A DNA stretch of 64,000 bases from positions 124,001 through 188,000 of the forward strand of contig CAWJXW010000017.1 of assembly GCA_963846925.1 (NCBI GenBank), read 5' to 3'. Made by a program: the position numbers and the translations under genes. The notes below the pieces were generated by a model, which made no database searches, was not told the DNA's origin, and saw only the letters and a list, made by a program, of their open reading frames with translations. The stretch is from JAQBQB01 sp963846925. GTDB lineage: Bacteria > Gemmatimonadota > Gemmatimonadetes > Gemmatimonadales > Gemmatimonadaceae. Of this stretch, positions 43,168 through 51,915 are shown piece after piece (position 1 is the first letter of the stretch; every line of letters starts with the position of its first letter).

Positions 43168-45204
43168 GTGGATAACCGCGAGTACGCCCAGCTCTTTCTC
43201 ACCGAGAGCCGAGAGCACGTCGCCGCCGTCAACCAATCGCTGCTGCAGCTCGAGCGCGATTCGACCGGCCCCGGCGCCGCGTCGGCGGTCGGTGAGATCT
43301 TCCGCGCCGTTCACACGATCAAAGGGATGGCGGCGACGATGGGCTATACGCTCGTCGCCGACTTGGCCCACGAGCTCGAGACGGTGCTCGACACCGTTCG
43401 CCGCGGCGAGATGTCGATCGAGGCGACGATCATGGACACGCTGTTCCGCTCCGCCGACGTGCTCGAGCAGGCGGTCGAGGCCGCGGTGGCGGGACGCGAA
43501 GGCGACGTCGTCCCCGCCGACCTCATCGCCGCGCTCCGCGCGCTGACCGCCGCCCCGGCCGCGCCGCGCAACGTACCCGCGCCGTCTTCGCCGGCTCCCT
43601 CGGATCCCGCATCGGCGTCTGGTTCTGAAGCAGCACCCGTCGGGGCGGGGGAATTGGTGCGCATCTGGTTGCAGCCGGAGACGCCGCTCCGCGGCGTTCG
43701 CGCGTTCCTCATCGTGCAGGCGCTGGCCACGATCGGAGAGGTCGTCTCCACGACGCCGCCGATCGCCGCTCTCCAGAACGAGGACTTCGACAACGAGTTC
43801 TCCGTGCGCCTGGCGACGTCGGAACCCGCCGGCGAAATCGAGCGCGTCGCTCGCGCCGTGGGCGACGTCTTCGAGGTTCAAGTCGGCGAGCCGCGCGCGT
43901 CTGGCGCGTGGGCCGCGCCGACTCCCGCGTGGGGCATGCCCGCGATCTCGATGATGACGCCCGCGCACGACATGGCGGCGTTGTCGGCCATGACGCTCAC
44001 GCCCGCGCACGGCGTCGTGGCGACGCCATCCGCGGAGACGAGATCGGAAAGCGGGCGCGTTCGTTCGGTGCGCATCGACGTGCGACGCCTCGACGCGTTG
44101 ATGAACCTCATCGGTGAATTGGTGATCGCGCGCGGGCGACTGACGCAACTCGCGACCGAGCTCGGCGACCTCTCGCTGGAAGAAACCGTGATGCAGTCGT
44201 CGCGGCTCATCACCGAGCTGCGCGACGAGATCACGGCGAGCCGCATGGTGCCGGTGTCGCAGGTGTTCGACCGCTTTCCGCGCGTCGTGCGCGATGCGGC
44301 GCGCGGCGTGGGCAAGCCCGTCGACTTCGTCATCGAGGGGAAGGACATCGAGCTCGATCGGTCGATGCTCGACGAGATCGCCGACTCGCTCGTGCATCTC
44401 CTGCGGAATGCGGTGGACCACGGCATCGAGCCGGCCGAGGTCCGCGCCGCCGCGGGAAAGCCCGCCGTCGGCCGCCTCGTCTTGAGCGCGGTCCGCGATC
44501 GCTCGGCGGTCGTCATCAAGGTGAGCGACGACGGAAAGGGTATCGACCGCGAGCGGGTTCTCGCGCGCGCCAAGCGCGACGGGCTGGTCGACGAGTCGAA
44601 GACGGACCTCACGGAGGACGAGCTGCTTCGCCTGCTCGCCCGCCCGGGCTTCTCGACGGCCGAAAAGGTGACGGGCCTTTCCGGCCGCGGCGTCGGCGTC
44701 GACGCGGTCTACACGAAGGTGCGCGCCCTCGGCGGCGCGATGGACATTCGCTCGGTGCCGGGACAGGGCACGACGGTGCTCATCCGGCTTCCGCTGACGC
44801 TCGCCATCATGCGCGCGCTTCTCGCGCGCGTCGGCGCCGAGACCTATGCGATCCCGCTCGCGCACGTGAGCGAGACGGTGGAGCTGGTGCCGGACGTGTT
44901 GCGCACGGTGAAGGGGAAGGAAGTCCTGTTGGCGCGCGACGAGGTGCTGCCGCTCCTCCGATTGCGGACGCTGGTCGGGCTGCCGGCGTATTCGCCGGCG
45001 ACGGAGATCGACCTCGAGCACGTCGTCGTGATCGACCTCGGCGACCGCCGGGCCGGTCTCGTCATCGACGAGCTCACCGGGCAGGAAGAAATCGTGGTCA
45101 AACAGTACGACGCGGTCCGCGACGGTCCGCCGTTCTTCGGGGGCGCGACGCTCCTCGGCGACGGCCGCCCGTCACTCATCGTCGACGTGAGCAGCCTCCT
45201 TTAA
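43168..45204 (+). CDS. cheA: CheA chemosensory histidine kinase
   Basis: The 678-residue protein has an HPt domain with phospho-His49 (AVHTIKGMAATMG) and a P2-like CheY-docking domain at about 165-245. An unusual Met/His/Pro-rich linker spans 250-285 (MMTPAHDMAALSAMTLTPAH). Then come the dimerisation helices (LDALMNLIGELVIARGRL), the HATPase domain (LLRNAVDHGIE, SDDGKGID, GLSGRGVGVD) and the C-terminal CheW-like P5 domain. The GTG start follows cheY by 27 bases. All kinase boxes are complete. Confidence 0.95.
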   Translation: MDNREYAQLFLTESREHVAAVNQSLLQLERDSTGPGAASAVGEIFRAVHTIKGMAATMGYTLVADLAHELETVLDTVRRGEMSIEATIMDTLFRSADVLEQAVEAAVAGREGDVVPADLIAALRALTAAPAAPRNVPAPSSPAPSDPASASGSEAAPVGAGELVRIWLQPETPLRGVRAFLIVQALATIGEVVSTTPPIAALQNEDFDNEFSVRLATSEPAGEIERVARAVGDVFEVQVGEPRASGAWAAPTPAWGMPAISMMTPAHDMAALSAMTLTPAHGVVATPSAETRSESGRVRSVRIDVRRLDALMNLIGELVIARGRLTQLATELGDLSLEETVMQSSRLITELRDEITASRMVPVSQVFDRFPRVVRDAARGVGKPVDFVIEGKDIELDRSMLDEIADSLVHLLRNAVDHGIEPAEVRAAAGKPAVGRLVLSAVRDRSAVVIKVSDDGKGIDRERVLARAKRDGLVDESKTDLTEDELLRLLARPGFSTAEKVTGLSGRGVGVDAVYTKVRALGGAMDIRSVPGQGTTVLIRLPLTLAIMRALLARVGAETYAIPLAHVSETVELVPDVLRTVKGKEVLLARDEVLPLLRLRTLVGLPAYSPATEIDLEHVVVIDLGDRRAGLVIDELTGQEEIVVKQYDAVRDGPPFFGGATLLGDGRPSLIVDVSSLL

Positions 45205-45213
45205 AGGATTCGT

Positions 45214-45831
45214 ATGGAAGACCTTCTGGCGTTGAAAGAGCTGCAGCTCGACGCGCTCCGCGAAGTGGCCAACATCGGGGCGGGGCACGCCGCGACGGCG
45301 CTCTCGCAGATGATCGGCGAGACGATCATGATCAGCGTCCCCACGATCAACGTCTCGCGGCTCGAGGACGTGCCTCCGCACATCTCCGCGCCGGACGAGC
45401 CGGTCGCCGCCGTGCTGATGCACATGCTCGGCGATCTGACCGGGCGTACGCTGCTCGTGTTCCCGCGCCGCACGGCGTTGCGTCTGGCCGAGCTGCTCCT
45501 TCGCCGCCGCGAGACCACCGACGACTTCTCGGACATGCAGCAGTCGGCGATCAAGGAGGCCGGCAACATCCTCAGCTCCGCGTATATGAACGCCCTGAGC
45601 GACTTCATGGGGATGATGCTCATCCCCTCGCCGCCGTCGCTGGCGATCGACATGTCCGACGCCGTGCTCACGACGACCTACCTGCAGTTCGGCGGTGACA
45701 AGGACTTCGTGTTCTGCGTCGAAAGCGACTTCGTGCTGAGCGAATCCGCGGAGAAGCTGCGCGGATTCTTCCTCCTCCTTCCCGACACCGCGTCGCTCGG
45801 CGCGATTCTCAAGGCGATACGCGTCGCGTGA
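45214..45831 (+). CDS. cheC: CheC-type CheY-P phosphatase
   Basis: The 205-residue protein shows both CheC active-site helices, one in LDALREVANIGAGHAATALS and one in QQSAIKEAGNILSSAYMNAL (D/S-x3-E-x2-N). It should dephosphorylate CheY-P and can be stimulated by CheD, which is also encoded in the cluster; CheZ is absent. A ribosome site (AAAGGA) precedes the ATG. The stop overlaps the next gene as GTGA. Confidence 0.92.
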   Translation: MEDLLALKELQLDALREVANIGAGHAATALSQMIGETIMISVPTINVSRLEDVPPHISAPDEPVAAVLMHMLGDLTGRTLLVFPRRTALRLAELLLRRRETTDDFSDMQQSAIKEAGNILSSAYMNALSDFMGMMLIPSPPSLAIDMSDAVLTTTYLQFGGDKDFVFCVESDFVLSESAEKLRGFFLLLPDTASLGAILKAIRVA

Positions 45832-48533
45832 TCATGTTCCCGTCGGCGCCCCTGACTTCGGAGCGCGACCGCGAGGTCCTGCGCTCCTTCGCCCGGCGGA
45901 TCAATCCGTCGGACGCGGGTGCGCACAACAACCTCGGGGTTCTGTACTACAACAAGGGCCTGTACCAGGAGGCGGTCGCCGCCTTCATGAAGGCGCTCGA
46001 GCTCGACCAGACCATGCAGGTCGCGCAGCGCAACCTCGAGATCGCGTACTTCAATACGGGCTACTACGACACGCGCGTCCCGGAGCTGCGCGAGCGCTTG
46101 CGGCAATGTCCCGACGACCGCGGCGCGCGCTGGGAGCTCGGGAGGACCTTCTCGCTGCTCGGCAAGCAGGACGAGGCCGCCGAGGAATTTCGCGCGCTGC
46201 TGGAGTACGCCCCGAACGACGTCGCCGCGCTGCTGCAGCTCGCGCTCGCCGAAAAGAACGCCGGCGACATGGAACGCGCGCAGGAGTGCATCGAGCGCGC
46301 GCTCGCCCGCGATCCCGACAGCTCGTTGCTGCGGTTCACGCTCGGCGAAATTCTCTACCACCGCGGGCTCAACGACGACGCGCTTCGCGCCCTCGAGCGG
46401 GCGATCGAGCTGAACCCGGATAATCACGACGCGCTGTATCTGATGGGCTTCGTGCTCGGCGACATCGGACGCCACGAGGACGCCCAGGCGGCGACGCGCC
46501 GCGCCATCAAGCTGAATCCGTCGCTGTCGCGCGCCCATGCGAACCTTTCGCTCGAGCAGCAGCGGGCCAGCCGCGACGGCGTGCCGGCCAAGCGTGAGCT
46601 CCAGGTCTCGGTCGATGGACAGCTCGCCCACTACAACCTCGGTCTCGCGTTCCGCAGCAAGGGATACTACGCCGAAGCGATGCGCGAGTACGGCGTCGCT
46701 CTCGATCGCGCCGAGGATCGCGATCTCGTGCTGCAGGCGATGGCGGAGGTGCACCTCCTGCTTCGCCAGCCCGGCGAAGCGATCGGGCTGTACGACGATC
46801 TCCTCCGCCGGCAGCCGCACAGCCCCAAGCTGTGGAACGAGCGCGGCGTCGCGCTGCACCAGGAAGGCCGCTTCGCCGACGCGGAATCGAGCTACCGTCG
46901 CGCGCTCGAGGAAGAACCCTCGTACGCGATCGCGCAGAACAACCTCGGCGTCGCGCTGTACCACGGAGGCTCGGCCGACGAGTCGCTCCGTATCTTCGGC
47001 GCCGCGCTCGCGCACCGTCCGGAGTTCGTGAAAGCGCGCTTGAACCTCGCCCTGCTCGCCAGCCGCGCGAAACGATTCCACCAGGCGCTCGATGCGTACC
47101 GCAAGGTGTTGGGCTCCTCGCCGGAAAACCCGGTGGCGTGGAACGGTGTGGGGCTCGTGCTCGCCGAGCTGCACAAGTTCGACGACGCGCGCAACGCGTT
47201 CGCTCGCGCGATCCAGTCGCGCCCCGACTTCGCCGAGGCGCACTACAACATGAGCTTCACGCTGTCGAACCTCGGCGACTTCGAGGGCGCGCTCCGCGAG
47301 ACCAAGCGTGCACTGGAACTGGATCCATACTACGTCCCACAAAAGTTCGAGCTCGCGATGGACGTGGAGTACGAGGATCCGGACCTCACGGTCCCGCCGG
47401 ATCTCGGCGGCGCACACCACACCGAGGCCGTCGTCGCCGATTTCGACTTCGATCCGGAATCGCTCGACACGCTCTTCACCGAGCTCGTTCCCGGAGCCGG
47501 GCCCGCGGCGGAGGCTCCCGTCGCTCGGTCCTCGAGCGACGCGTCGCCCTTCTCGATGGCCGCGGACTATCTGTCGAAGGGGTACTACGACCGCGCGTCG
47601 GCGGAGATCAACCGCGCGCTGGCGCGCGGACACGACCGCGCTGAAGGGATGTCGCTCCTTGGCGAAGTCTTCTCGAAGCAGGGATTGTTCGGCGAGGCGC
47701 TCGAGCGATACCGCGCCGCGCTCGCCCTCGAGCCCGACCGCCCAGCGGCGCTGGCCGGGGAAGCCTCGGCGCTATTGCGTCTCGGTCGCGCGACCGAGGC
47801 GCGTCCCATCGCGCAACGGTTGGTGGATCGCGACCCGACCGACGTCGACGCGCTGATGCTCGCATCGGCCGCCTGCGCGGACGCCGGGGATCCCGCGTCG
47901 GCCATCGGGCTGCTCGGACGCGCACGACGCGTGGCGCCGCGGCGCGCGGACGTGTTGCTCCGCACGGGCGACATCGCCAAGTCGATCGGGGACGTGGACG
48001 GCGCCATCGACACGTACCGGGCCGCGCTCGAGCTCGACGCTGATTATGCCGTGGTCCGCTTCCGGCTGGCGGAACTGCTCCAATCGCAGGGCCGCGACCG
48101 CGAGGCGGAGCGCGAACTGGTCGCCGCGCTCGACGCCGTGCCGACGTACGCCGAGGCGACGCTCGCCCTCGCGGAGCTACGCCGCCGCTTCGGCCGTTCG
48201 GCCGACGCGATGCCGCTCCTCATCGAGCTGCTCCAGCGCGACCCATACAACCTCGACGCACTCATCGCGCTCGGCGAAGCGCTGATCGACCAGGCGCGGC
48301 GCCGCGACGCGAGCCACGCGTTTGCGCGCGTTCTGCGATTCGATCCGGAAAACGTCGGCGCCCTGTACTTCGAGGGCTCGCTGCTCGCCGAGCAGCATCG
48401 ATTCCGTGAAGCCTCCGAACGCTGGCGCCGCGTCATCGCGCTCGATCCCGCGTCGACGTACGCTCGCCGGGCGCGCCGTGACCTGCGCAGCGCATCCGAT
48501 CTACAGCGGATTCTCACCCTGCGGGCGGGCTGA
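45828..48533 (+). CDS. Large TPR-repeat scaffold protein
   Basis: The 901-residue soluble protein consists of about 18-20 tetratricopeptide repeats in two blocks, residues 25-520 and 570-890, split by an acidic linker (DLTVPPDLGGAHHTEAVVAD). Repeats such as NNLGVLYYNKGLYQEAVAAF and MGFVLGDIGRHEDAQAATRR are near consensus. No signal peptide, membrane helix or enzyme domain is seen. It starts within the cheC stop and probably acts as a cytoplasmic scaffold for the cluster. The start may be GTG 45828 or ATG 45834. Confidence 0.85.
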   Translation: MIMFPSAPLTSERDREVLRSFARRINPSDAGAHNNLGVLYYNKGLYQEAVAAFMKALELDQTMQVAQRNLEIAYFNTGYYDTRVPELRERLRQCPDDRGARWELGRTFSLLGKQDEAAEEFRALLEYAPNDVAALLQLALAEKNAGDMERAQECIERALARDPDSSLLRFTLGEILYHRGLNDDALRALERAIELNPDNHDALYLMGFVLGDIGRHEDAQAATRRAIKLNPSLSRAHANLSLEQQRASRDGVPAKRELQVSVDGQLAHYNLGLAFRSKGYYAEAMREYGVALDRAEDRDLVLQAMAEVHLLLRQPGEAIGLYDDLLRRQPHSPKLWNERGVALHQEGRFADAESSYRRALEEEPSYAIAQNNLGVALYHGGSADESLRIFGAALAHRPEFVKARLNLALLASRAKRFHQALDAYRKVLGSSPENPVAWNGVGLVLAELHKFDDARNAFARAIQSRPDFAEAHYNMSFTLSNLGDFEGALRETKRALELDPYYVPQKFELAMDVEYEDPDLTVPPDLGGAHHTEAVVADFDFDPESLDTLFTELVPGAGPAAEAPVARSSSDASPFSMAADYLSKGYYDRASAEINRALARGHDRAEGMSLLGEVFSKQGLFGEALERYRAALALEPDRPAALAGEASALLRLGRATEARPIAQRLVDRDPTDVDALMLASAACADAGDPASAIGLLGRARRVAPRRADVLLRTGDIAKSIGDVDGAIDTYRAALELDADYAVVRFRLAELLQSQGRDREAERELVAALDAVPTYAEATLALAELRRRFGRSADAMPLLIELLQRDPYNLDALIALGEALIDQARRRDASHAFARVLRFDPENVGALYFEGSLLAEQHRFREASERWRRVIALDPASTYARRARRDLRSASDLQRILTLRAG

Positions 48534-48535
48534 CC

Positions 48536-49492
48536 ATGGCGATCGAAGGCCCGCTTCGCGAGCTCGGCATCCACGACGTCTTCCAGCTCCTCGACTTGAG
48601 CCGGAAGACGGGAGTGCTGTGCGTGTCGTCGAAGCTGCGCGAGGACGAAGGCGTCGTCTATTTCGACGACGGCAGCGTCGTGCACGCGTCCATCCGCAGC
48701 AAGAGTGTCCCGATCGAGCTGGTGCTGCTCGAGGCCGGCCGCATCACACAGGCCGACCTCGACCAGGCGCACGCGGCCGGCGACGACGCGGACGCCGGCG
48801 GCGGGGGGCGGGGGGGGCGCACGATCGTCGATTCTCTCGTTCGGGTCGGCGCGATCACGCAGCGCGAACTGGAGCGGCAGCTCCGCTTGCAGATCGAGAG
48901 CGTGGTGTTCGAGCTGATGTCGTGGCGCGAGGGTTTCTTCTCGTTCGAGGAACGGTCGCGCGACGAGCTGCCGCACGACACGCGCATCGCCGTGTCGACC
49001 GAGTCGCTGTTGATGGAAGGGGCCCGGCGCATCGACGAGTGGTCGCGCATCGCCGACGTCGTGCCGAACCTCGACGTCGTTCCGGAGCTCGCGCCGGTCG
49101 GTGACGATCGCGGGGAAGACGGCGGGCCGACGCTCGACCTCCTCCCGCACGAGTGGCAGGTCCTCACGATGATCGACGGCGATCGCGATCTGCGCGCGAT
49201 CGCCGCCCTCCTCGGACGCGACGAGTTCGAGACGGCGAAGATCGCCTACGGGCTGGCGACGACCGGCGTCGTCGCCATTCGACAGGCTCCCGAGCCGACG
49301 CCGTCGCGATCGCTCGTGCCGGCGTCGGAGTCCGCGCCGAGCGGACTGGCCGAGCAGGTCAGCGCGGCGCGTGCCGCCGTCGAAACGCTGCTCCGCCGCG
49401 CCCCGACGGGCGCCGTCGCGCCGGAAGCCCGCGATGCGCTGGAAGCGCTCGCTCGCCTCGAACGCGTGCTCGCGGTGAACGCCCATGGCTGA
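48536..49492 (+). CDS. PATAN (DUF4388) domain protein
   Basis: The 318-residue protein begins with a PATAN/DUF4388 module (PLRELGIHDVFQLLDLSRKT, then VVYFDDGSVVHA), continues with a glycine-rich linker encoded by two poly-G tracts (48803-48808 and 48810-48817), and has a C-terminal winged-helix-like part (LLPHEWQVLTMIDGDRDLRA). PATAN domains, named after PatA, bind partner signalling proteins and often occur with receivers and MglA-like GTPases. It is the first of two PATAN genes here. The next gene starts inside its last codons (ATGGCTGA). Confidence 0.82.
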   Translation: MAIEGPLRELGIHDVFQLLDLSRKTGVLCVSSKLREDEGVVYFDDGSVVHASIRSKSVPIELVLLEAGRITQADLDQAHAAGDDADAGGGGRGGRTIVDSLVRVGAITQRELERQLRLQIESVVFELMSWREGFFSFEERSRDELPHDTRIAVSTESLLMEGARRIDEWSRIADVVPNLDVVPELAPVGDDRGEDGGPTLDLLPHEWQVLTMIDGDRDLRAIAALLGRDEFETAKIAYGLATTGVVAIRQAPEPTPSRSLVPASESAPSGLAEQVSAARAAVETLLRRAPTGAVAPEARDALEALARLERVLAVNAHG

Positions 49493-50330
49493 CGACGTCC
49501 GTCGTTGGAGCGAAGAGCTCGCGCGCGAGCCGGGGAGCCTCGTGTTCCTCCAACTGGCCGACGCGCTTCGCCGCCAGCAGCAGCTCGACCTCGCGCACAA
49601 GGTGGCGCTGCGTGGACTGGAGCGGCATCCGCACAACGCCGACGCGCACGATCTCCTGGCGCGAATCGCCGTGGACCGCGGCGACTTCGCGCGGGCGCGA
49701 GACGAGTGGAACGCCGTGCTCCGCCTCGTCCCCGGCCACGCGGGTGCACTCAAGGGGCTCGGCTATCTGAGCTTTCAGCAGGGTCGTGTGGACGACGCGG
49801 AGCGGTACCTCACCGGCGCCGCCGAGACCGACGAGCCGTCGGTGGCGAGCGCGCTCCGCGCGGTGCGCCATGCGTCCGGAAACTATGCGACGATCGCCAG
49901 CCAGCCGGCCGATCCGGTGTACGTCCCCCCGGAGCCGTCGAACGATCCGCGCCGGTTGTTCGAAACGCTGCTGGTCGACGAGGGGCAGACGGCGCTGCTG
50001 CTGGACGCGAACGGCCTCGTTCTGGGCGGCGTGTACATCGACGGCCAGGGCGCGGACGTGTCGCAGGAAGTGGGAGCGCGGCTCAGCGGGATCTCGGACG
50101 AAGTGCGCCGATCGACGAAATATCTCGACGTCGGCGAGTGGCGCTCGATCACGTTCGAGACTCGCGGAACGGTCGTCGCGATGGCGCCGAGCGAGGACGG
50201 CGGTCTGTTGGTCGTGGCGGCGTCGAAGCTCACGCCACTGGGACTCCTGCGGCGCCTCTTGGACCGGTGCGCGGTGCGGGCCTCGGCGTGGCTCCGAAGC
50301 GGCGCGTCCGAAGGGGAGGGAACCCCATGA
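49485..50330 (+). CDS. TPR-Roadblock/LC7 fusion protein
   Basis: The 281-residue protein has about three TPR units at 15-130 (LADALRRQQQLDLAHKVALR, YLSFQQGRVDDAERYL), a proline-rich hinge (VYVPPEPSNDPRR), and a C-terminal Roadblock/LC7 domain at about 155-265 (TALLLDANGLVLGGVYIDG). Roadblock domains of the MglB type pair with MglA GTPases as activators or platforms. It precedes two further roadblock genes and mglA, so a role in GTPase control is likely. Confidence 0.8.
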   Translation: MADDVRRWSEELAREPGSLVFLQLADALRRQQQLDLAHKVALRGLERHPHNADAHDLLARIAVDRGDFARARDEWNAVLRLVPGHAGALKGLGYLSFQQGRVDDAERYLTGAAETDEPSVASALRAVRHASGNYATIASQPADPVYVPPEPSNDPRRLFETLLVDEGQTALLLDANGLVLGGVYIDGQGADVSQEVGARLSGISDEVRRSTKYLDVGEWRSITFETRGTVVAMAPSEDGGLLVVAASKLTPLGLLRRLLDRCAVRASAWLRSGASEGEGTP

Positions 50331-50677
50331 GCGCGTCCCTTCGCCCGGTGCTGGAAACTCTCACGCGCCAACGTGGCGTGCGGGCGAGCTTGATCGTCTC
50401 CGAACGTGATGGTCTCGTGATCGAATCCAGTCTCCGGTTCGGCCAGGACGGCGAGCGCGTCGCGGCGCTCGCCGCGTCCGTTTATCGCAAGGCGCGATTG
50501 TCGGCGAAGGCGGCCCGGCTCGGGGCGGTGACGTTCCTACAGCTCGACGCGGAACGGGGCCGGATCTGCGTGGCCGGCGCCGGAAACGACCTCGTGATCG
50601 TGACCGTGGCCGACCCGGCGGCGAACGTGGGGCTGATCCGGATGGAACTGTTCAAGGCGCTGGAGCTGATCGCATGA
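50327..50677 (+). CDS. MglB-like Roadblock/LC7 protein
   Basis: The 116-residue protein is a bare Roadblock domain: LETLTRQRGVRASLIVSERDGLVIES and the end LVIVTVADPAANVGLIRMEL match MglB-like proteins, which dimerise and act as GTPase-activating partners of MglA. It overlaps both neighbours by four bases. Of the three roadblock proteins this is the closest to canonical MglB in size. Confidence 0.8.
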   Translation: MSASLRPVLETLTRQRGVRASLIVSERDGLVIESSLRFGQDGERVAALAASVYRKARLSAKAARLGAVTFLQLDAERGRICVAGAGNDLVIVTVADPAANVGLIRMELFKALELIA

Positions 50678-51165
50678 AAATCGCCGCCGTCGAGCCGTGG
50701 GTCGAAGCGCCGCTGAGGCGCTACGTCGACGACGCGCGCGCTCGTCTGGCGCTGCTGCTCCATCCGACGGGGCAGGTGTTGGCGCAGGCGGGATTCACGC
50801 GCGAGGTGGACGTGATGACCGCATGCGCGCTGGCGTCGGCGATCCACGCGACGGCGGGCGAGTTGGGCCGCCAGGTCGAGGGCCGCGCGTTCGGCGGGCT
50901 GCATTATGCGGGGCCGGAGAAGCAGATGTATCTGGCGCCGCTGCTAACGTCGCGCGGCTCGTACATCTGTTTCACGGTGTTCGACGACGAGACGTCGCTC
51001 GGCTTGATCCGGATCTACTTCGCGGAGCTGGCGCGGGACCTGGCCGCCGCCGCGCTCGAGGCGCCGCCGGTTTCGGTGTCGGTGCTGGCCGGCGGCTTCG
51101 AGGCCGAGCTCAACCGCAACCTGTCCGCCCTCTTTCGCCCTCGCGACCGATGGGAGGGGCGATGA
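50674..51165 (+). CDS. Roadblock/LC7-like protein (163 aa)
   Basis: The core (RLALLLHPTGQVLAQAGF, then MYLAPLLTSRGSYICFTVFD and SLGLIRIYF) has a Roadblock topology. Unlike the previous gene it has an acidic N-terminal helix and a C-terminal tail of about 40 residues with an amphipathic helix (GGFEAELNRNLSALFRPRD). The latter might bind the AAA+ protein or GTPase. It is the last gene before the AT-rich break ahead of mglA. Confidence 0.72.
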   Translation: MKIAAVEPWVEAPLRRYVDDARARLALLLHPTGQVLAQAGFTREVDVMTACALASAIHATAGELGRQVEGRAFGGLHYAGPEKQMYLAPLLTSRGSYICFTVFDDETSLGLIRIYFAELARDLAAAALEAPPVSVSVLAGGFEAELNRNLSALFRPRDRWEGR

Positions 51166-51274
51166 CGCTGCCTGTCGCCTGTCGCTGTCGACTGTTTCTA
51201 GAGTATATGATTTCTAAGAGAAATAATCTAGTGTGACATTAAGAATGTCTATACGCTAACTCAATAATTGTCCT
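51166..51274 (+). promoter_or_regulatory. AT-rich region with a 34-bp imperfect palindrome upstream of mglA
   Basis: This is the only clear gap inside the 18-kb cluster and is strikingly AT-rich against its surroundings. An interrupted palindrome spans 51198-51231: outer arms CTAGA/TCTAG and inner arms ATTTCT/AGAAAT around a three-base loop. Downstream, TATACG at 51250-51255 may be a -10 box for mglA (GTG at 51275). It probably contains an internal promoter and an operator for the mglA sub-operon. Confidence 0.55.
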
Positions 51275-51904
51275 GTGTCCCTCGTCAACTACGCCACCAG
51301 AGAGATCACGTGCAAGATCGTCTATTACGGACCCGGCCGGTCCGGAAAGACGACCAACCTGCACTACATCTACGAACAGGTGCCCGCCGACCGGCGCGGC
51401 AAGATGGTGTCGTTGGCGACCCAGACCGACCGCACGCTGTTCTTCGACTTCCTCCCGCTCGACCTCGGCACCATCTCCGGCTTCACCACGCGCTTCCAGC
51501 TGTACACCGTGCCCGGCCAGGTCTACTACCAGACCACGCGCAAACTCGTCCTCCAGGGCGCCGACGGCGTCGTCTTCGTCGCCGACAGCCAGGCCCGCCA
51601 GCTCGACGAAAACATCGAGAGCTTCCAGGACCTCCACGCCAACCTCGGTGACCAGGGCGTCGACGTCCGCGCCGTGCCGCTCGTGATCCAGTACAACAAG
51701 CAGGATCTGCCGAGCGAGTTGATCCTCGACGGCGCCACGCTCTCCGACGCGCTCAACTTCCGCGGCGTCCCCGAGTTCGCCGCCGACGCGCTCCACGGAC
51801 CCGGCGTCTTCGAGACGCTGCGCGCCATCTCCGAGCTCGTGCTCAAGCGTCTCAGCGCCGGCGCGCCGACGGTGGCCCCGCGCATCACCGCGCGAGCCGG
51901 GTAG
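51275..51904 (+). CDS. mglA: MglA-type Ras-like GTPase
   Basis: The 209-residue small GTPase has the MglA form of each nucleotide-binding box: P-loop GPGRSGKTT at 19-27, TVPGQ at 78-82 in place of DTAGQ, and NKQD at 141-144. MglA switches between GDP and GTP states to set cell polarity and gliding or twitching direction in bacteria such as Myxococcus. The three roadblock proteins just upstream are the probable GAP or partner set. The start is the GTG at 51275. Confidence 0.93.
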   Translation: MSLVNYATREITCKIVYYGPGRSGKTTNLHYIYEQVPADRRGKMVSLATQTDRTLFFDFLPLDLGTISGFTTRFQLYTVPGQVYYQTTRKLVLQGADGVVFVADSQARQLDENIESFQDLHANLGDQGVDVRAVPLVIQYNKQDLPSELILDGATLSDALNFRGVPEFAADALHGPGVFETLRAISELVLKRLSAGAPTVAPRITARAG

Positions 51905-51915
51905 CGAATCCGATC

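Noticed and set aside
42757..45021. Very long minus-strand open frame (about 750 codons) opposite cheY-cheA
   Set aside because: Arg/His/Asp-rich shadow of GC-rich coding on the plus strand, where complete CheY and CheA motifs are present.
45678..47633. Minus-strand open frame of about 650 codons opposite the TPR gene
   Set aside because: Same reason; the plus strand encodes near-consensus TPRs.
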